From: Onchocerca lupi
Lineage: Eukaryota; Nematoda; Chromadorea; Rhabditida; Onchocercidae
DNA: 64,000 nucleotides
Direction: 5' to 3'
NCBI GenBank assembly: GCA_028564675.1
Contig: JAOVVO010000343.1
Coordinates: forward strand, 1-64,000
The notes under the pieces are model-generated. The model was not told the DNA's origin. It was given only the letters and a program-made list of their open reading frames with translations, and ran no database searches. Shown piece by piece: positions 50,401 to 62,033 of the stretch (the first letter of the stretch is position 1; every line of letters starts with the position of its first letter). The translations under genes and the position numbers were made by a program.

Positions 50401-52874
50401 ATTTAAATTTGCTTGAATTCTATTATTCGTATAATGAAAATAAATAACATGACAGTAACAAATTATCATCATTGAATTTTAGCTCATCAATAATGGCTAG
50501 TTGCTCCTCCACACTATCATATAATTTGTTATCATTGTTCATTATATTATTAGTATTTCTTCCAAATGTTTCCTCCGTGAAGTGTTTTTCGAACACACAA
50601 AAATTCCAAACAGAAGAAGAATGTGGCCCCAATGGATATTGTTTTTCGTTTAATGGATCTGATCGTGTATCATATTTAAAAACTCTTCGTGGCTGTGATA
50701 ATAGCTTTGTATGTGAGGTATGAATCATCATTCTCGATATCATTTCAGTCCTTTCTTTTTTTTCCATTTCGTTATAAAATTAAATAATAAAATAAAGTAT
50801 TATGGAATAGAGCGGAGATACTTTCCTTATAAAATTTCATCAAATTTGTGAATTTAGCTTATTTGTCCATTCGATATTGATAGCATAAACACATTTCACT
50901 GTGTTGTAAGATTAAAAAAATTGATAAATTTAAATTTAAGATTATGATTAGCAATATAACGCAAGATAAAAGGAATCCAGTTGGTGAACGAGTAAAAAGT
51001 GTTTTTGGTTATACAAATTATTGTGCCTTCAATGTTGAGATACATCCTATTCAAGAAAAGCGTAGCATGATCGGTCGGCTATGCTGCTGTAATCAGGATT
51101 GGTGCAATGTAAATTATGCTAATGAACCGATTAATGATTTGAGTAGAATTCTTGATCTTGATAGTGGTACCGAAAAAGATTATGCAATATTGAAAAATAT
51201 CGCTAGTAAATATGGCATTCACTGAATTTGATCATTTCATGTATTTATTTACTTTGATTATTCCTATTCTGTGCTGCTTACTTTTCTTTCATTTGATTAG
51301 AATAATAATTTTAGCATTTAAATAAATGTTATTTTTTCCTTTTCTGCCTTAAATTTATTTTTAAAAAGTATTCCTCATAATCATCTTTATCATTAATACT
51401 TGAATATCTCATTCAATTCTCGTCCGTTCTTTATAATGATAATTTAAATATGCTTCAATTTTTTTTTCTATGACAAGAAAAAATCAATCTTGCCGTCCTT
51501 TTAATTATCTAGTTTTTATTCAAACTTCATTTGCTTAGTTAGTCAATCGATCGATCATTAATCGATTTTGATATTTATATTTTCCAAACAACGAAAAATT
51601 TTCAAAATTTCTTATTGCATTGAAATAGTTTAAATCATTCTGTTGTATTGTTTTGATGTGCTTAATAAGAAATCAATGTAAACAAGTAGAAATCTTTCTA
51701 CATGCTAACGCAGACCTTCAATTTGAATATATAATTCTTAGATTCTCATGTTTCCTATAAATGCGATTTGCCGAGAACAGGATGTTGCTTTGTGCTTTGT
51801 GTAGGTATTATTGAAAAATCGTCAATTATCAAAACACCCGGAATAATTTTAGAAATATTCGCATAATTTGGGAGTTTTTTTTTTCTCAATATCATTTTTA
51901 CCATTAATTAAATCAATAATATCGATTAACCCAATTATTGTTGTAAATACTGCAGAAGAAAGCTTCTGTATTGAACTATAATGATAATAATAAGCAAATG
52001 TGATAATTACCTTTGATCATATTGGAGATGTTGGAAATGTTCATAACGTTTAAAACGACGTAAATTATCCAAACTATGATCGACATATCGCAATTGAGTA
52101 TAAAATGTATTAAATTCGATATCATTTGGAACATCCTCCCATTGCTTCTTCGGCAGAACTAAAATTCATGCTAATAAACTAATTAACAACTAAATCTGAA
52201 TAACAGACGAAAACGAAGAAAAAAAAGTTAAGAAAATTTTTAAAGAAATTATTTTCCAAATTCATCAAAACTGATCGTATTATATCGATGAACCAATCAG
52301 CGATTTCAACAAAATTGCCATCACTCGGTATAAAATGAATGAAATTGCCGTCACTCAGTATTAAATAAAAAATCAAAAAGAACTAAACGGAAATTATATA
52401 GACATTTCTAATTTTTGCAACAAAAAAAGAATATATCGATTTTTATTTCATATCTTACTTTATTATTACAAACAAAACACTGAACTAATCGTTAAGTTGA
52501 AATGTAAAGATAGCGTTGAATTAGAAAAGAAAATTATTGAATGTTCTAGTAAAAAAAGATGATCATGTTGAATTTAAATGCACGGACAATTATTTACGTT
52601 TCGAAGCCTTAAAGATTTGAGCAGATTTCTGTTCGAAATGTGAATTGCATATCATAAACTTACCATCCTCAACCCGTTCAGGTGAAATATATGCACCATC
52701 TGCTAGCTTGACATAATTTTTAATAGACTTTTCAACTTTCTTTTCTTCCATTTCTTCCTCCACCAACTCTTGCCATCGTATGAATCTGCTCCATCGATGA
52801 ATGAATGTACGTTTTTGACATTTAATACATTCCCGAACAGCAAGCTTCCCAAATATGTGATGAATATTTCTCAT
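47422..52874 (-). CDS. DMAC2/ATP5SL-like leucine-rich-repeat mitochondrial protein with C-terminal extension
   Basis: Eight exons: 52874-52664, 52158-52011, 49918-49713, 49428-49205, 48927-48786, 48470-48368, 47985-47862 and 47619-47422. Phases agree and the product is 451 residues. The start follows TTTACAG directly. The N-terminus (MRNIHHIFGKLAVRECIKCQ, then RTFIHRW) is basic like a mitochondrial leader. Family-type blocks are IEAIDASDTELMFEGLENL, LRLLRLAGCYYADDWMMSRI, SLEMLDLSDCNRITAKGLAG and LLLEESIPNLKVFGINYE. These match distal membrane-arm assembly component 2 (ATP synthase subunit s-like), a complex I assembly factor. Human DMAC2 is about 257 residues and ends near the last of these blocks. 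About 140 extra residues follow (including YVAGRVNERPAVSDEDKPLM and LSGGKLRHLLVGSPSGYSW), ending in a Lys/Glu-rich tail; I do not recognise this part. Intron 2 hosts another gene on the opposite strand. Confidence 0.83.
50493..51225 (+). CDS. Secreted cysteine-rich protein (Ly6/ET-module-like), nested in an intron
   Basis: Exons 50493-50717 and 50941-51225, phase 0, encode 169 residues. A signal peptide (LSLFIILLVFLPNVSS core) is cleaved before VKCFSN. Spaced cysteines follow (CFS, ECGPNGYCFSF, RGCDNSFVC) with a terminal CCCNQDWCN cluster, like the CC..D.CN ending of Ly6/three-finger and nematode ET-module proteins. An alternative exon 2 acceptor at 50910 would add 10 in-frame residues. The chosen start follows a GAATTTTAG acceptor; an in-frame ATG at 50472 lies upstream of it. 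No C-terminal hydrophobic tail for a GPI anchor is seen, so it is probably secreted. The gene lies wholly inside intron 2 of the DMAC2-like gene on the other strand. Function unknown. Confidence 0.82.
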
Positions 52875-53469
52875 CCTGTAAATTGAAAACATCATTCCCA
52901 AATGTTTCGATGCCTTCAGAAGTTGAAAGATAAAATTTAGGTACCAATAATTCCACGAAACCGTTCGATCTCACATCTTTATATCACCCATATTTCTGTT
53001 CAACAAGTTGCAACAACCCCATATCTCCATATTTCGGAACTTGCGCCTCTTGATAGATCCTGATTGTCGAATAAACTTTTGTCCGAATATAACTACAATA
53101 CCAACATCATAACAGTGTTCTCCTTGAAACGCATAAACTTTTTTCTGGATAACAAACCAAGCATTTCCAGAATTGCATGGAAAAAACAAAACAGAGGGAA
53201 ATTTTTTTTAATTAGTTTATTTATCAAATATATACAAATTGCATATCGAAAATAGCAGTGACATTACACAAGATGATATGTTTTGGAAATCGAACTGAAA
53301 TATACCATACATAACAACTGGGAATTAAAAAAAAAAAAACGGATATTTCACGAAAATGAAATTAGAAATACAATAAAACAAAGTGAATTTTAATGAGAAA
53401 AGGCGGAAATGAATTTATTAGGCTGAAAGAGCTGAAAAAAGAAAAATATGACCAACAATCAATTTACAA
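52875..53469. other. Interval upstream of the DMAC2-like gene
   Basis: A 72-residue minus-strand frame (53189-52971) contains NAWFVIQKKVYAFQGEH, faintly like the start of a cytochrome b5 domain. It lacks the heme-binding HPGG and has no splice or start support. It is not called as a gene. Confidence 0.35.
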
Positions 53470-53476
53470 ATTCAAC

Positions 53477-53637
53477 TCCTGCATTCTTCCCAACAGTTTT
53501 CTACTTTCCCGCGCGCAGTCAAAAATCGTATCAATGTCTTGCTTATCTGATATTTTGTCTATATTCACTACTTCTTTCTGAATAATAGTATCTAATCCTG
53601 AGTGATTAGGTTGATTGATTGCAAACTTTACCTAAGT
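53477..53637 (-). CDS. Possible terminal exon of an unidentified gene
   Basis: After a CTTACTTAG acceptor, a minus-strand frame runs about 56 codons (VKFAINQPNHSGLDTIIQKE, then VVNIDKISDKQDIDTIFDCA, then RESRKLLGRMQELNL) to a stop, with ordinary amino-acid composition and codon use. No upstream exon could be joined with confidence. The next 0.6 kb has competing open stretches on both strands (for example minus 54200-53880; plus 53722-53838 and 54050-54217). It may be a small gene downstream of ced-9 on the same strand. No family recognised. Confidence 0.35.
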
Positions 53638-54530
53638 AAGAGAATTTCTGCAGAGCAAGCTCATCATATTATTGAAAATTTGTTTTTTTTTTTTTAAATT
53701 TTATCCATGATATGCTTTAGATTTGGAAACAGGACAGAACATGTTGCAACGAGAAGTTGAATTCATCTTAGGCAACATGGAAAAGTTAGATCTTAGTTTT
53801 TACAAGGCCGTGAAATCTAAATTTTTAATAATATAAATTGCAATCTATGGACATTTTCAAATTAATCTGTATAAGAATAAACTAAAATAATGTTCATCAA
53901 AAAAAAAAAACTCCTCTGAAAAAGCGAACTAGAGAAATCTCTAAAACATTGCTGATCGCATCGTTCTTGAACAGCTTTCAATAAATTTAAAATTAGTTGA
54001 TAAAAACGAGTGATAGCATGGAATGAACACTGAGACCACACATTATTATGCGAAATAAAGAAAGCACGATTGAAGGAACAATCAATAAACGCAAAATTAA
54101 TGATAGGAAAAAAGTTAAAATACGACGAATGAAAAAAGTAATCATGAAAGAATGGATAACAGGTACCAGGAAAGTCTTGAAAATGATAACAAAGCTTCGT
54201 TTAAAACAATTTTAGTTTACCGTGATTAACTGTTCAACAAAAAGATCAGAAGAGACAAAGTACTTTTAATTATAATATCATCTTAAATTAGTTCATATAA
54301 CCAGTAGATTTACAATTTGTAATTAATGTCGATGTCACCAAAGAGAAGACTTCCTTTCAGTAATTTACGAAATATGAAATAACAGATTATTAGCATTATT
54401 CGCCATATTTCTTAAGCGCTTTCATGTCATTTTCTTGTATTTATACTTTATTTTCATTCGCAAAACGTGATAATTCTAATCAAAACAGGTAAGAAATTTA
54501 AAATACCAAATATCTTGCTGCGCTCAAGGA

Positions 54531-56915
54531 TTATCGTGCTTTCCGCACTGTCTTCATTAAAGTGAAAGCACCAATACCAAAAATACCGAATATCATCAAC
54601 GCTTTAATTGATAGGCACCACCGACTGCATTTTGATTTTAAGTTCAGTCGTTCATTTTCTTCAACTTTATTCTTATCAATTATTATTTTTGCGCAACCAA
54701 AAAAGTTCTCCTGAAATATATAGAAAAAACTTGATTTATGCAAAAATTCAGTTAAATTGGTTAAGATTTAAAAAATGAACGCAGTAAGTGCAAATTTAAA
54801 ATCAATTTCTACTATTATGTGATAATTTTGTTAATGAACTAGTATTTCAGCATACAATCCAAGTCTGTCAACCACCCAGCATGTATTATGAATAATTGTA
54901 GTTACCATCAGAATTATTCGAAATCCCGTTTTATTATTTTTCGTTTTTTTTCCCAAAATTCTATAGTAATTATCTTCCCATATGTAATTTAGATATAAAT
55001 ACATAACATAAAATGTCAGTTAGCCAAAAAAGAAAATTTGGAACAGTTATGCTCAATGTACCATGTTGTTCAGTATGAAAAATCACGCAATCATGTTGAT
55101 CCACTTTGCTACAACAAAGATAAAATTCGACTTTTGCTTAATAAATATTTTTAAACATCGCAGAACGTTTCATACTATTTTACCTTCAGAAATTTACCAA
55201 TATCTCTCCTTCACTCACTCAGCTTATTTTACAAAATTTGCGACGTCTAATACCACAAATAATAGTTGTGAATTTGTGTTTTATTCATTTTTAAATCTTA
55301 TTCTGACTAATACAGAATGAAATCATCATACATTGCTCTGGAACTCAATAATGAAAAAAAAGAAATTCCGGAAAAATAATTTTCCAAGAAAGTATCAAAA
55401 AAAAAAAATCAATTTATTTGCTTACCCAAGAACGTTTGTTTTGCGGCCATGTCAAAGCAATCCGCTTATGCAAGAATTTAGAAGTGTACGATGCAATCAG
55501 TGAGATTTCTGGAAACATCTTCATGTCACATAATTTTACTGCAACTAATCCAGCAAATGTAATCAATGCTACCAATCGTCCATAAGATAATTGTTCATTT
55601 GGCTCATCATCATCGTTTTGAATGTAACATTCTACAACCTGCAGTAACCAGTAGTGATTTTTTTTTTTGTTTTTTGGTATAAATGGCCTAAATAACTAAA
55701 ATTGAATCTATATGCCAAATAAGGTCATGGCTAGATGGAAGCAATTAGATATTTCCAGAATTTTAAGAAATATATCTTATACTACCGATTAGATATGTGC
55801 ATCTAACAAAAAAGAAAAAAGTGGATGGCATATAGGTAGGTGGCGAGAGAATTAGAGATGATAGATATAAAGTTACATTTTCTTAAAATAAAACGGTTGC
55901 TACACAGTAAGCAGCAAAACTGATCCATACTGAGCTAATTTACAGAAATTTAACTTCATATATAAAAGCTGAAATCAATATGTTGAGTGAGTCATGGAGC
56001 AATTTAAATAATTAGTAAACTAATTATTCACTTTCAATACATAAATGAATATCATGTATTTATTTACCTCAACATATCGTTGAAATGTAAATCTTCCATT
56101 CAGGCATAATCTTGCAACCATATCCGCAAGCTCTTGTGCATTTTTCTTTTCAAAAATCAAGGCAACCGCTCGAATTAATTCAAACCGATGATCATCGGAA
56201 ACCGGAATTTCTGGTAAACATGGGCAATGGCTATTATGTAAGTGCATACGATACTGGATATAATCAGTGACATAATTCTGTAAATTGTAATTAAATGTTC
56301 AACTTCTGTGTACTGGAAGAACAGAAAAAAAAATATCATGATATAACTAGAAAACCAGTTATGATATATACTATTTCATTTAACTTGAGCTTTTAACGTT
56401 TTAAAAATTTTTTAACAAAACTAGATTAAGAAGTAGCAAAAAAAAAAAAGATGAAAAAACTTCATTTAATGACATTTAAAGCAAAAGTCTACGAGAATCT
56501 TAATACTCTTATTGAATGATGAAACAATTTACTATGTAAATATCAATTTTTTAAGCCAAAGTAATATCCAAGAGAATGGAAGGTCAAATTTTCATCATTG
56601 CTACTTTGCCATCAAGATTAAAATTTAGCTTTGAAATAAATTCATTCGAATTCCAATCCCTTATTATGTTTTTCAAATAATACTACTTTTTGCTACTTAT
56701 TAATGATACCAATTATGTTTCTTCTGAATCTCTATATTTTGATTCTTGTCGTTAATCGATTCTTCGAAATGCATTAAAAAGTAGACTGACAAGAAATCCC
56801 GTAACAAAAATTGCACCTGTATGGTATTAATCCCTTTCAGAAGTTCCACTGATTCATTGATCCCATCGCCACTACATTGATCATTTTTCACTTCGACTAA
56901 ATCAACGGCATTCAT
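54531..56915 (-). CDS. ced-9: CED-9 (Bcl-2 family) cell-death regulator
   Basis: Exons 56915-56817, 56277-56068, 55638-55426 and 54710-54531, all phase 0, give 233 residues (C. elegans CED-9 has 280). A BH4-like NYVTDYIQYRM lies at 34-44. The block IFEKKNAQELADMVARLC matches the nematode signature IFEKKHAE. BH1 is SYGRLVALITFAGLVAVK (121-138). The BH2 region is YTSKFLHKRIALTWPQNKRS followed by WENFF, aligning with CED-9 YTSLF...RSWDDF. A C-terminal hydrophobic helix (SIKALMIFGIFGIGAFTLM) with a basic tail targets the mitochondrial outer membrane. CED-9 restrains the CED-4 apoptosome and is inhibited by EGL-1. It lies downstream of SDHC on the same strand, as in the C. elegans cyt-1/ced-9 operon. 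Confidence 0.93.
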
Positions 56916-57179
56916 TTCCTCAAAAATAAATTCTCGTTGTTATTGATTCTGCTGATAAATATAATGCATGAACATATGATTCCTACGATTGTTATAAACA
57001 AATCAGACATGAACACATTAATCTCAATTACTACGAAACGTGCCCCTACATAATTTCACTTTTAGTACTTAAATAATGCTGCGACTATATTTCCAGGAAT
57101 GTCTCAAATTTCGAAATCTATGAAATAATTAGTCAAACATTCTTAAAATAATGCAAATAAAATTTAATAACATGAAAGT

Positions 57180-58145
57180 CTGAGATTAAAGAATTCCCAC
57201 ATGGAATATATCCATCTTGGATTTACGAATTTTATACCAGTAAAGTGTCCAAAGTTCCTGGATCATAAGCCATCGACTTTTTCAGTGAAATATACTACGA
57301 CCTGATAGAGTTTATCTTTGAGCTATACAAGATAAATGAACGACGATCGAAAATTGGTAAAACATTTGCGACACCAGTGAGAATTTCTTAGCAAATCAAT
57401 CAAATCTAATCAAAAATTTAAAAACCTTCACTAAAATATCTGATTTGCCTTGGACGACACTAGAAAAATGTAATTAAGCGATGATGTAATTATTTTACAA
57501 AAATGCAATTTTTTCAGAAAACTTCATGAACTTTTAATGGTCTTCTACCAGTTCGTTCATGCTGAAGTTCTAAAGTTTTGGAAATAGTCAATAATTTTCT
57601 TTTTTCTGTTGAATTGGTCGAAATTTTCGAGTTTTTGCTGATATTGTTGTTATAAGTATGTTGTCTGACAGCACATCTTCCATTTTGATCAATCTTACTG
57701 ATCTTACAATAAATCCATGTTACATCCTGTATGAATGAACAGCGTATAAGCGAAAATGGACTTGCTGTAAGATCAACAAGATCTATCAAAATAAATGTGT
57801 TATCATACCTATGTCCAAAACATACCTTAATTAGAGTTCAATATATACGGAATTTGGACTAATTTAACAAGAAAAGAAGTGATTACTATTTCTAAACATT
57901 CTAAAAATTACAGCATGAACGAACTGATAGAAGACTATTAAAAGTTCATAAAACTTTTCGAAAAAACTTCTTGCATTTCAGTAGAATATCGCTTAATTAC
58001 ATTTTTTCAGTACCATCCAAGATAAATCAGAAAATTTAATTGATCTTGAAAATCTTATCCTGAGATCACTGGATAAAGCCAAAAAAGAACTACAAATGCA
58101 TAATATGGATAACGAATCCAAAATTCATGGCTTAAAACAGAAATA
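57180..58145. repeat. Inverted duplication of an unidentified coding fragment
   Basis: A minus-strand frame (57789-57514, 91 codons) ends in HERTGRRPLKVHE. A reverse-complement relative lies at 57919-57957 (HERTDRRLLKVHK on the plus strand). Downstream flanks also pair: CATCGCTTAATTACATTTTT on the minus strand at about 57484-57465 matches TATCGCTTAATTACATTTTT at 57986-58005, followed by VVQGKSDILVK versus TIQDKSENLIDLE. The plus copy continues open to a stop at 58146 (DLENLILRSLDKAKKELQMH, then NMDNESKIHGLKQK). Either arm could be the original. No family recognised, and neither arm is clearly a full gene. Confidence 0.55.
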
Positions 58146-58407
58146 ACATCGAGTAGGAATAATTCTTATAATAAAAAAGAATAACGAAAATTGAAATATC
58201 TTTTACAAGAATTTTGCAATCAATAAATGATGTTTGAAATGATAGACGACAAGCATGCATTAATTTCTATTTCTTATAATTAAGTCTTATATAGGTTTCA
58301 GAGTAATAAATATCAAACAAATTATCTAACATGAATCATCTAGAAATATGCTCTAAGAATACATTTAAATAATATTAAAACAGAAATACTCAGAACATGA
58401 AGAAAAG

Positions 58408-59928
58408 CTAGTCTACTGACTGTTGACCACCTTCATCCTTCTCTACTTTTTCTATCTTTGGTTCTGTTTGTTTGTTTTTATTCAGTTTGATTATCGCCTT
58501 TGCAAAGCCAAAAAATTTATTCTGAAATTTGATCTAAATTTTAAGTAAGGTAAAAAGAATAAAGAAAATTTTGTTCCTCTGTCTTTAATAAAGTCCAGAA
58601 TATATAAATTTTCATCATCCCGAATAATCTAAACCTAAACTTTCACTTTGTCTACGATTTTCTAAGAATATAAGCTGAATCCTTAACCATCCTTCTGCAA
58701 GTGATCAAAAGCATTTTAGTACATTAAAACCTATGCCACAATCAACCAACGTGATGAGAATAATCATTTACTATTATATTTAGTAAATAATAGAGATCTT
58801 TTCATAAAATCGATTACTTTTCTTTTCCATTTCTAATCACTCTAACTCCTATCTTTTTTAAAGTAATAGTCATGCCTTCCTTATATGCTTCATATGAAAC
58901 TACTCTACAGCCAAAATCGAAAAAGATATGAAGATATTGGAAAGATTATAATGCAATGGCCACGTCAAGATGTATCTTTTTTTGTGAAAATTTTGAAGCG
59001 TACGACATAATCAGTAAAAGTTCCGAGAAACATTTCATATTACTTAATCGTATAGCAATCAATCCATGCGATCGATGCAATCAGACGTCCATAGGAAAAT
59101 TTCGCTCATGTATCATTTTGAACACATACGAAGTGCTCCGTAATCTGAAAAAAGATATGTTATAAAGATCTCATTAATGTCGCCTTTACCATGATTATCT
59201 GACAATTAAGCGAAAATTTCGTATTCTAATTTATCAGCAATATGTGTTTCGTTGGATACTCACTTCAATGTATTGCTTGAATGAAAAGTCCCCATCCTCA
59301 CATAACAATGTTACCATTTTCCAGAATTCTTCTTCATGCTTTCTCCACAAAAATTAAAGCACAGAACGTATCAAATCATTGTGATAATTTTGTCTACATA
59401 AGTGTATCAAATTTGATATCCTATGATTTCCATGTGTGCGAAGTCCATATAGAACATAATCAGCTACGATATCCTGCAAACTGTTATATAACATCGGATA
59501 ATATATCGCCTATAATAAATTGAGATCCATTAAACCTATAATATAGTAGAGCAAGACATGTGAAAAATTCATTTTAAAATGAATATGAACTATGTATTTG
59601 GACTTCAGCTTTTGCAAATTCCAAAAGTATATCCCGAGCTATGGTGAGTTTCAACATTTTCAACGATCAAAATGCTGATCCTTTGCGTTCGACATCCATT
59701 CGAGCTTGCAGTAATCCTTCACTCTTTCTTCTAAATTTCTATTGAAATAATTAAAATATAAATAAATAAGTTAAAGTATCAAATGGATTTCTCCTGCTTA
59801 TCAATATACAAAACAAAGATGCCACTTACTTGTATAGAGTATATTTCACCGCGGTATTTTAACCATATATTGTTGTGTTTATCATATTTGTCGTATTTCA
59901 GAGCGGTTGAATCACTCATAAACATCAT
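58408..59928 (-). pseudogene. Tandem ced-9 pseudogene
   Basis: Four exon equivalents of ced-9 in the same order. 59928-59830 is 99 nt, the same length as ced-9 exon 1, follows TTTTTAG and ends IQ|GTAAGT. 59473-59264 is 210 nt, the same length as exon 2, but has an in-frame TAA where ced-9 reads IFEKK. 59144 to about 58932 keeps FSYGRLIASI (BH1) but has several stops. 58521-58408 encodes NKFFGFAKAIIKLNK, parallel to ENFFGCAKIIIDKNK, and stops after 37 residues without the membrane anchor. Splice sites and phases survive, so this was a genomic tandem duplication, not a retrocopy. It lies between SDHC and ced-9, 303 bp after SDHC. Confidence 0.85.
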
Positions 59929-60230
59929 CTAAAAATCTATTTATTCTTCATTTACAATTAGTAATTACAAAGAACCGCGATCGAGTAACGTAAAACACGA
60001 TTAAACTGTGGAATACAGATAATGATATGATACATTATTATGGTCATGCTTCTATAAACCAAATCGATTCATTTCTCAAAAAAAAAAAAAGGAAGAAACA
60101 AACTTCGATTACCAGAATATTCTCATAGCTGTTATATAGCGAGAAAAGCGATAAAACTTCCAAAACTTTCAAAATGAATTTCTACATCTATGTCTAATAA
60201 CTTCGAAGCTTGTAATGAAATAAATATCAT

Positions 60231-62033
60231 TCATTTCTTTGGCTCATTAACAACAACATAGTCTTCTTTCTTCAATCGAGGTGCCACCACAACTGCTAAC
60301 GCAATCAATGCCGCTAATGAAAGAACCAAATAACCGCTGCTGTATACGGAAGCGATATCCGTCCCCATAGCCAAATCAAATGCAATGAAGCGGATACCGT
60401 TCAACGAATGAAAAACAATTGGATAAGCAATGATAAATTTAAGTGTATCAGTTATAACCCATGGTAATCCAAGACCACGAATAAATTCGATGAATGTGGT
60501 GAAATTTAACGGCAACAGCGCAAAACCAATACCACCAATCAACAAAGTACCTAAAAATGATTGAAATTATTTGTGATTAGATATTTTATAATTCGAACTA
60601 CGTCGAAATTTTTGTAATCCAGTGGATTTCCTTAAAATTAGTCGTTTTTCGAGATGATTTTGTCCACATTAGTTATAGTTTTTTTGCTATTTACTATTCT
60701 CGTCGGGAAAGTTGTATTTAGTTATTATAACAGAGATGAATCCTGAAAAAAGATTTATTGACTGACGGGAGAATGTTTCATCCTGACACAGTACAAACAA
60801 TTGAGAATATCCAAGCAAACTGATCATTGGACTATTCTTTCTCATAGAGAAAAACAGCAATCCTTGATTATCGATTTGCTGCTACGTTTTTCTGGGTCAT
60901 TGTAGAAATTATCGCTGTGTCGGTATAGAAGCTCCGACCAAACTGTTCTAAAAAACTGACTCTGTTCCAAAATCCGAAACTTTTAAATCCTTTCGGGGTT
61001 TCTCCTCCTTTCTTGATCTCCAAATGTCGCCTCATGACTGGTCGACCTTACTTTGTTTATTTGTAATCGAAGCGTTTTGACGACAAACGTGTTTTTTTCT
61101 TTTCTTTATTTTTTTTTTATCATTTTGGCAGTAAACATGTTTAACAACTTATTAGTCTCTTTGAAACTATCTTCGCATTTCTTGACCTTTGACATTCCTA
61201 TTTACAATAACTATTCTTTCTGATTTTCTCGACAATTCTCTCTTTTATCTTCTGATAATAGTACCATAAATTTCAATTATTCTTACTGACTTTTCAACAT
61301 TATTTCCATTTAACAAAGTCATATCCTTGCTTTACATTCAAAACATAATCAAAATCTAACATTCATGAAAAAATATTTACCAGCCATAGCACATCCTGTC
61401 ATACGATGAAATCCGGAAACCATCCATGTGAGCTGTGGTTTATATACTGAAAGATGTGGACTGATCGGTCGTTTCAAAGCTCGTTGTCGCAAGAGATAAT
61501 CCCAACCCCATTCTTGAATTGGAGTTTTAACAGACTGTTGTGAAACACCGGTCTTTAGTAATCGTAAGACCTGAATATATGATAAAATAAGCGTACATGC
61601 TTCTACCATCACTTCACTTTGCTAAAGCTCCGAATAATTTTACTGTTCTGACAATTAAAAATATTACATTGATATCCAATCATTTCTTTGACTATCATAT
61701 CAGCGTCCATTTTTATGAATGCTTAACTTGAATATGCATTTAACCATATACTTACAATTTCAGAAATAGTTCCAATAAATAAATGACGAATGATTGCCCA
61801 CCATTATACAAATATTGTTTACTGATCATAAACATACTAAATGAAACTTTTTTTTCAAAGTTATTCATCCTTATTTGTATGACTTAATTGAACGTCAATC
61901 TTCCATAGCCTTTTTCTTAATAAAATTTCAATTTCCATCATCTTTTCTCCAAGAATTGAATAGCTATGATGGATACCTGGATATTCTGAGGCAATGTACG
62001 GCAGAATGCAGCATTCTTGAACTGAAGCAACAT
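60231..62033 (-). CDS. mev-1: Succinate dehydrogenase cytochrome b560 subunit (SDHC; MEV-1/CYT-1)
   Basis: Exons 62033-61977, 61570-61381 and 60550-60231 (phases 0 and 1) give 188 residues; C. elegans MEV-1 is about 182. Exon 1 encodes a mitochondrial leader (MLLQFKNAAFCRTLPQNIQ). Exon 2 has KTPIQEWGWDYLLRQR, RPISPHLSVYKPQLTWM and GFHRMTG, matching the b560 signatures. Exon 3 has LLIGGIGFALLP and YPIVFHSLNGIRF with the likely heme-ligand His, then a last membrane helix. Three membrane segments anchor complex II and form the ubiquinone site with SDHD. The start follows an ATTTAAG acceptor. Intron 2 contains an interspersed repeat copy. A model starting at 61609 inside intron 1 would lose the leader and is less likely. 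Confidence 0.94.
60870..61145 (-). mobile_element. Interspersed repeat copy inside SDHC intron 2
   Basis: The reverse complement of 60980-61100 matches the GGCGA..GACCA..TCA.GAGGCGACA segment of the composite at 23577-23660, including the GGCGACA(A)TTTGGA(A/G)AT word. GCAGTAAACATGTTTAAC at 61130 matches the AAACATGTTT words of that element and 11605-11620. It is fully intronic, so SDHC coding is not affected. Confidence 0.65.

Noticed and set aside
52971..53189. Minus-strand frame with faint cytochrome b5-like start (NAWFVIQKKVYAF)
   Set aside because: It lacks HPGG and the second heme ligand, and has no supporting acceptor; similarity may be chance.
53393..53581. 62-residue plus-strand frame
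   Set aside because: It overlaps a better minus-strand exon candidate ending at 53477.
58956..59523. Plus-strand frames of 69 and 80 residues
   Set aside because: They are shadows of ced-9 pseudogene exons 2 and 3 on the minus strand.
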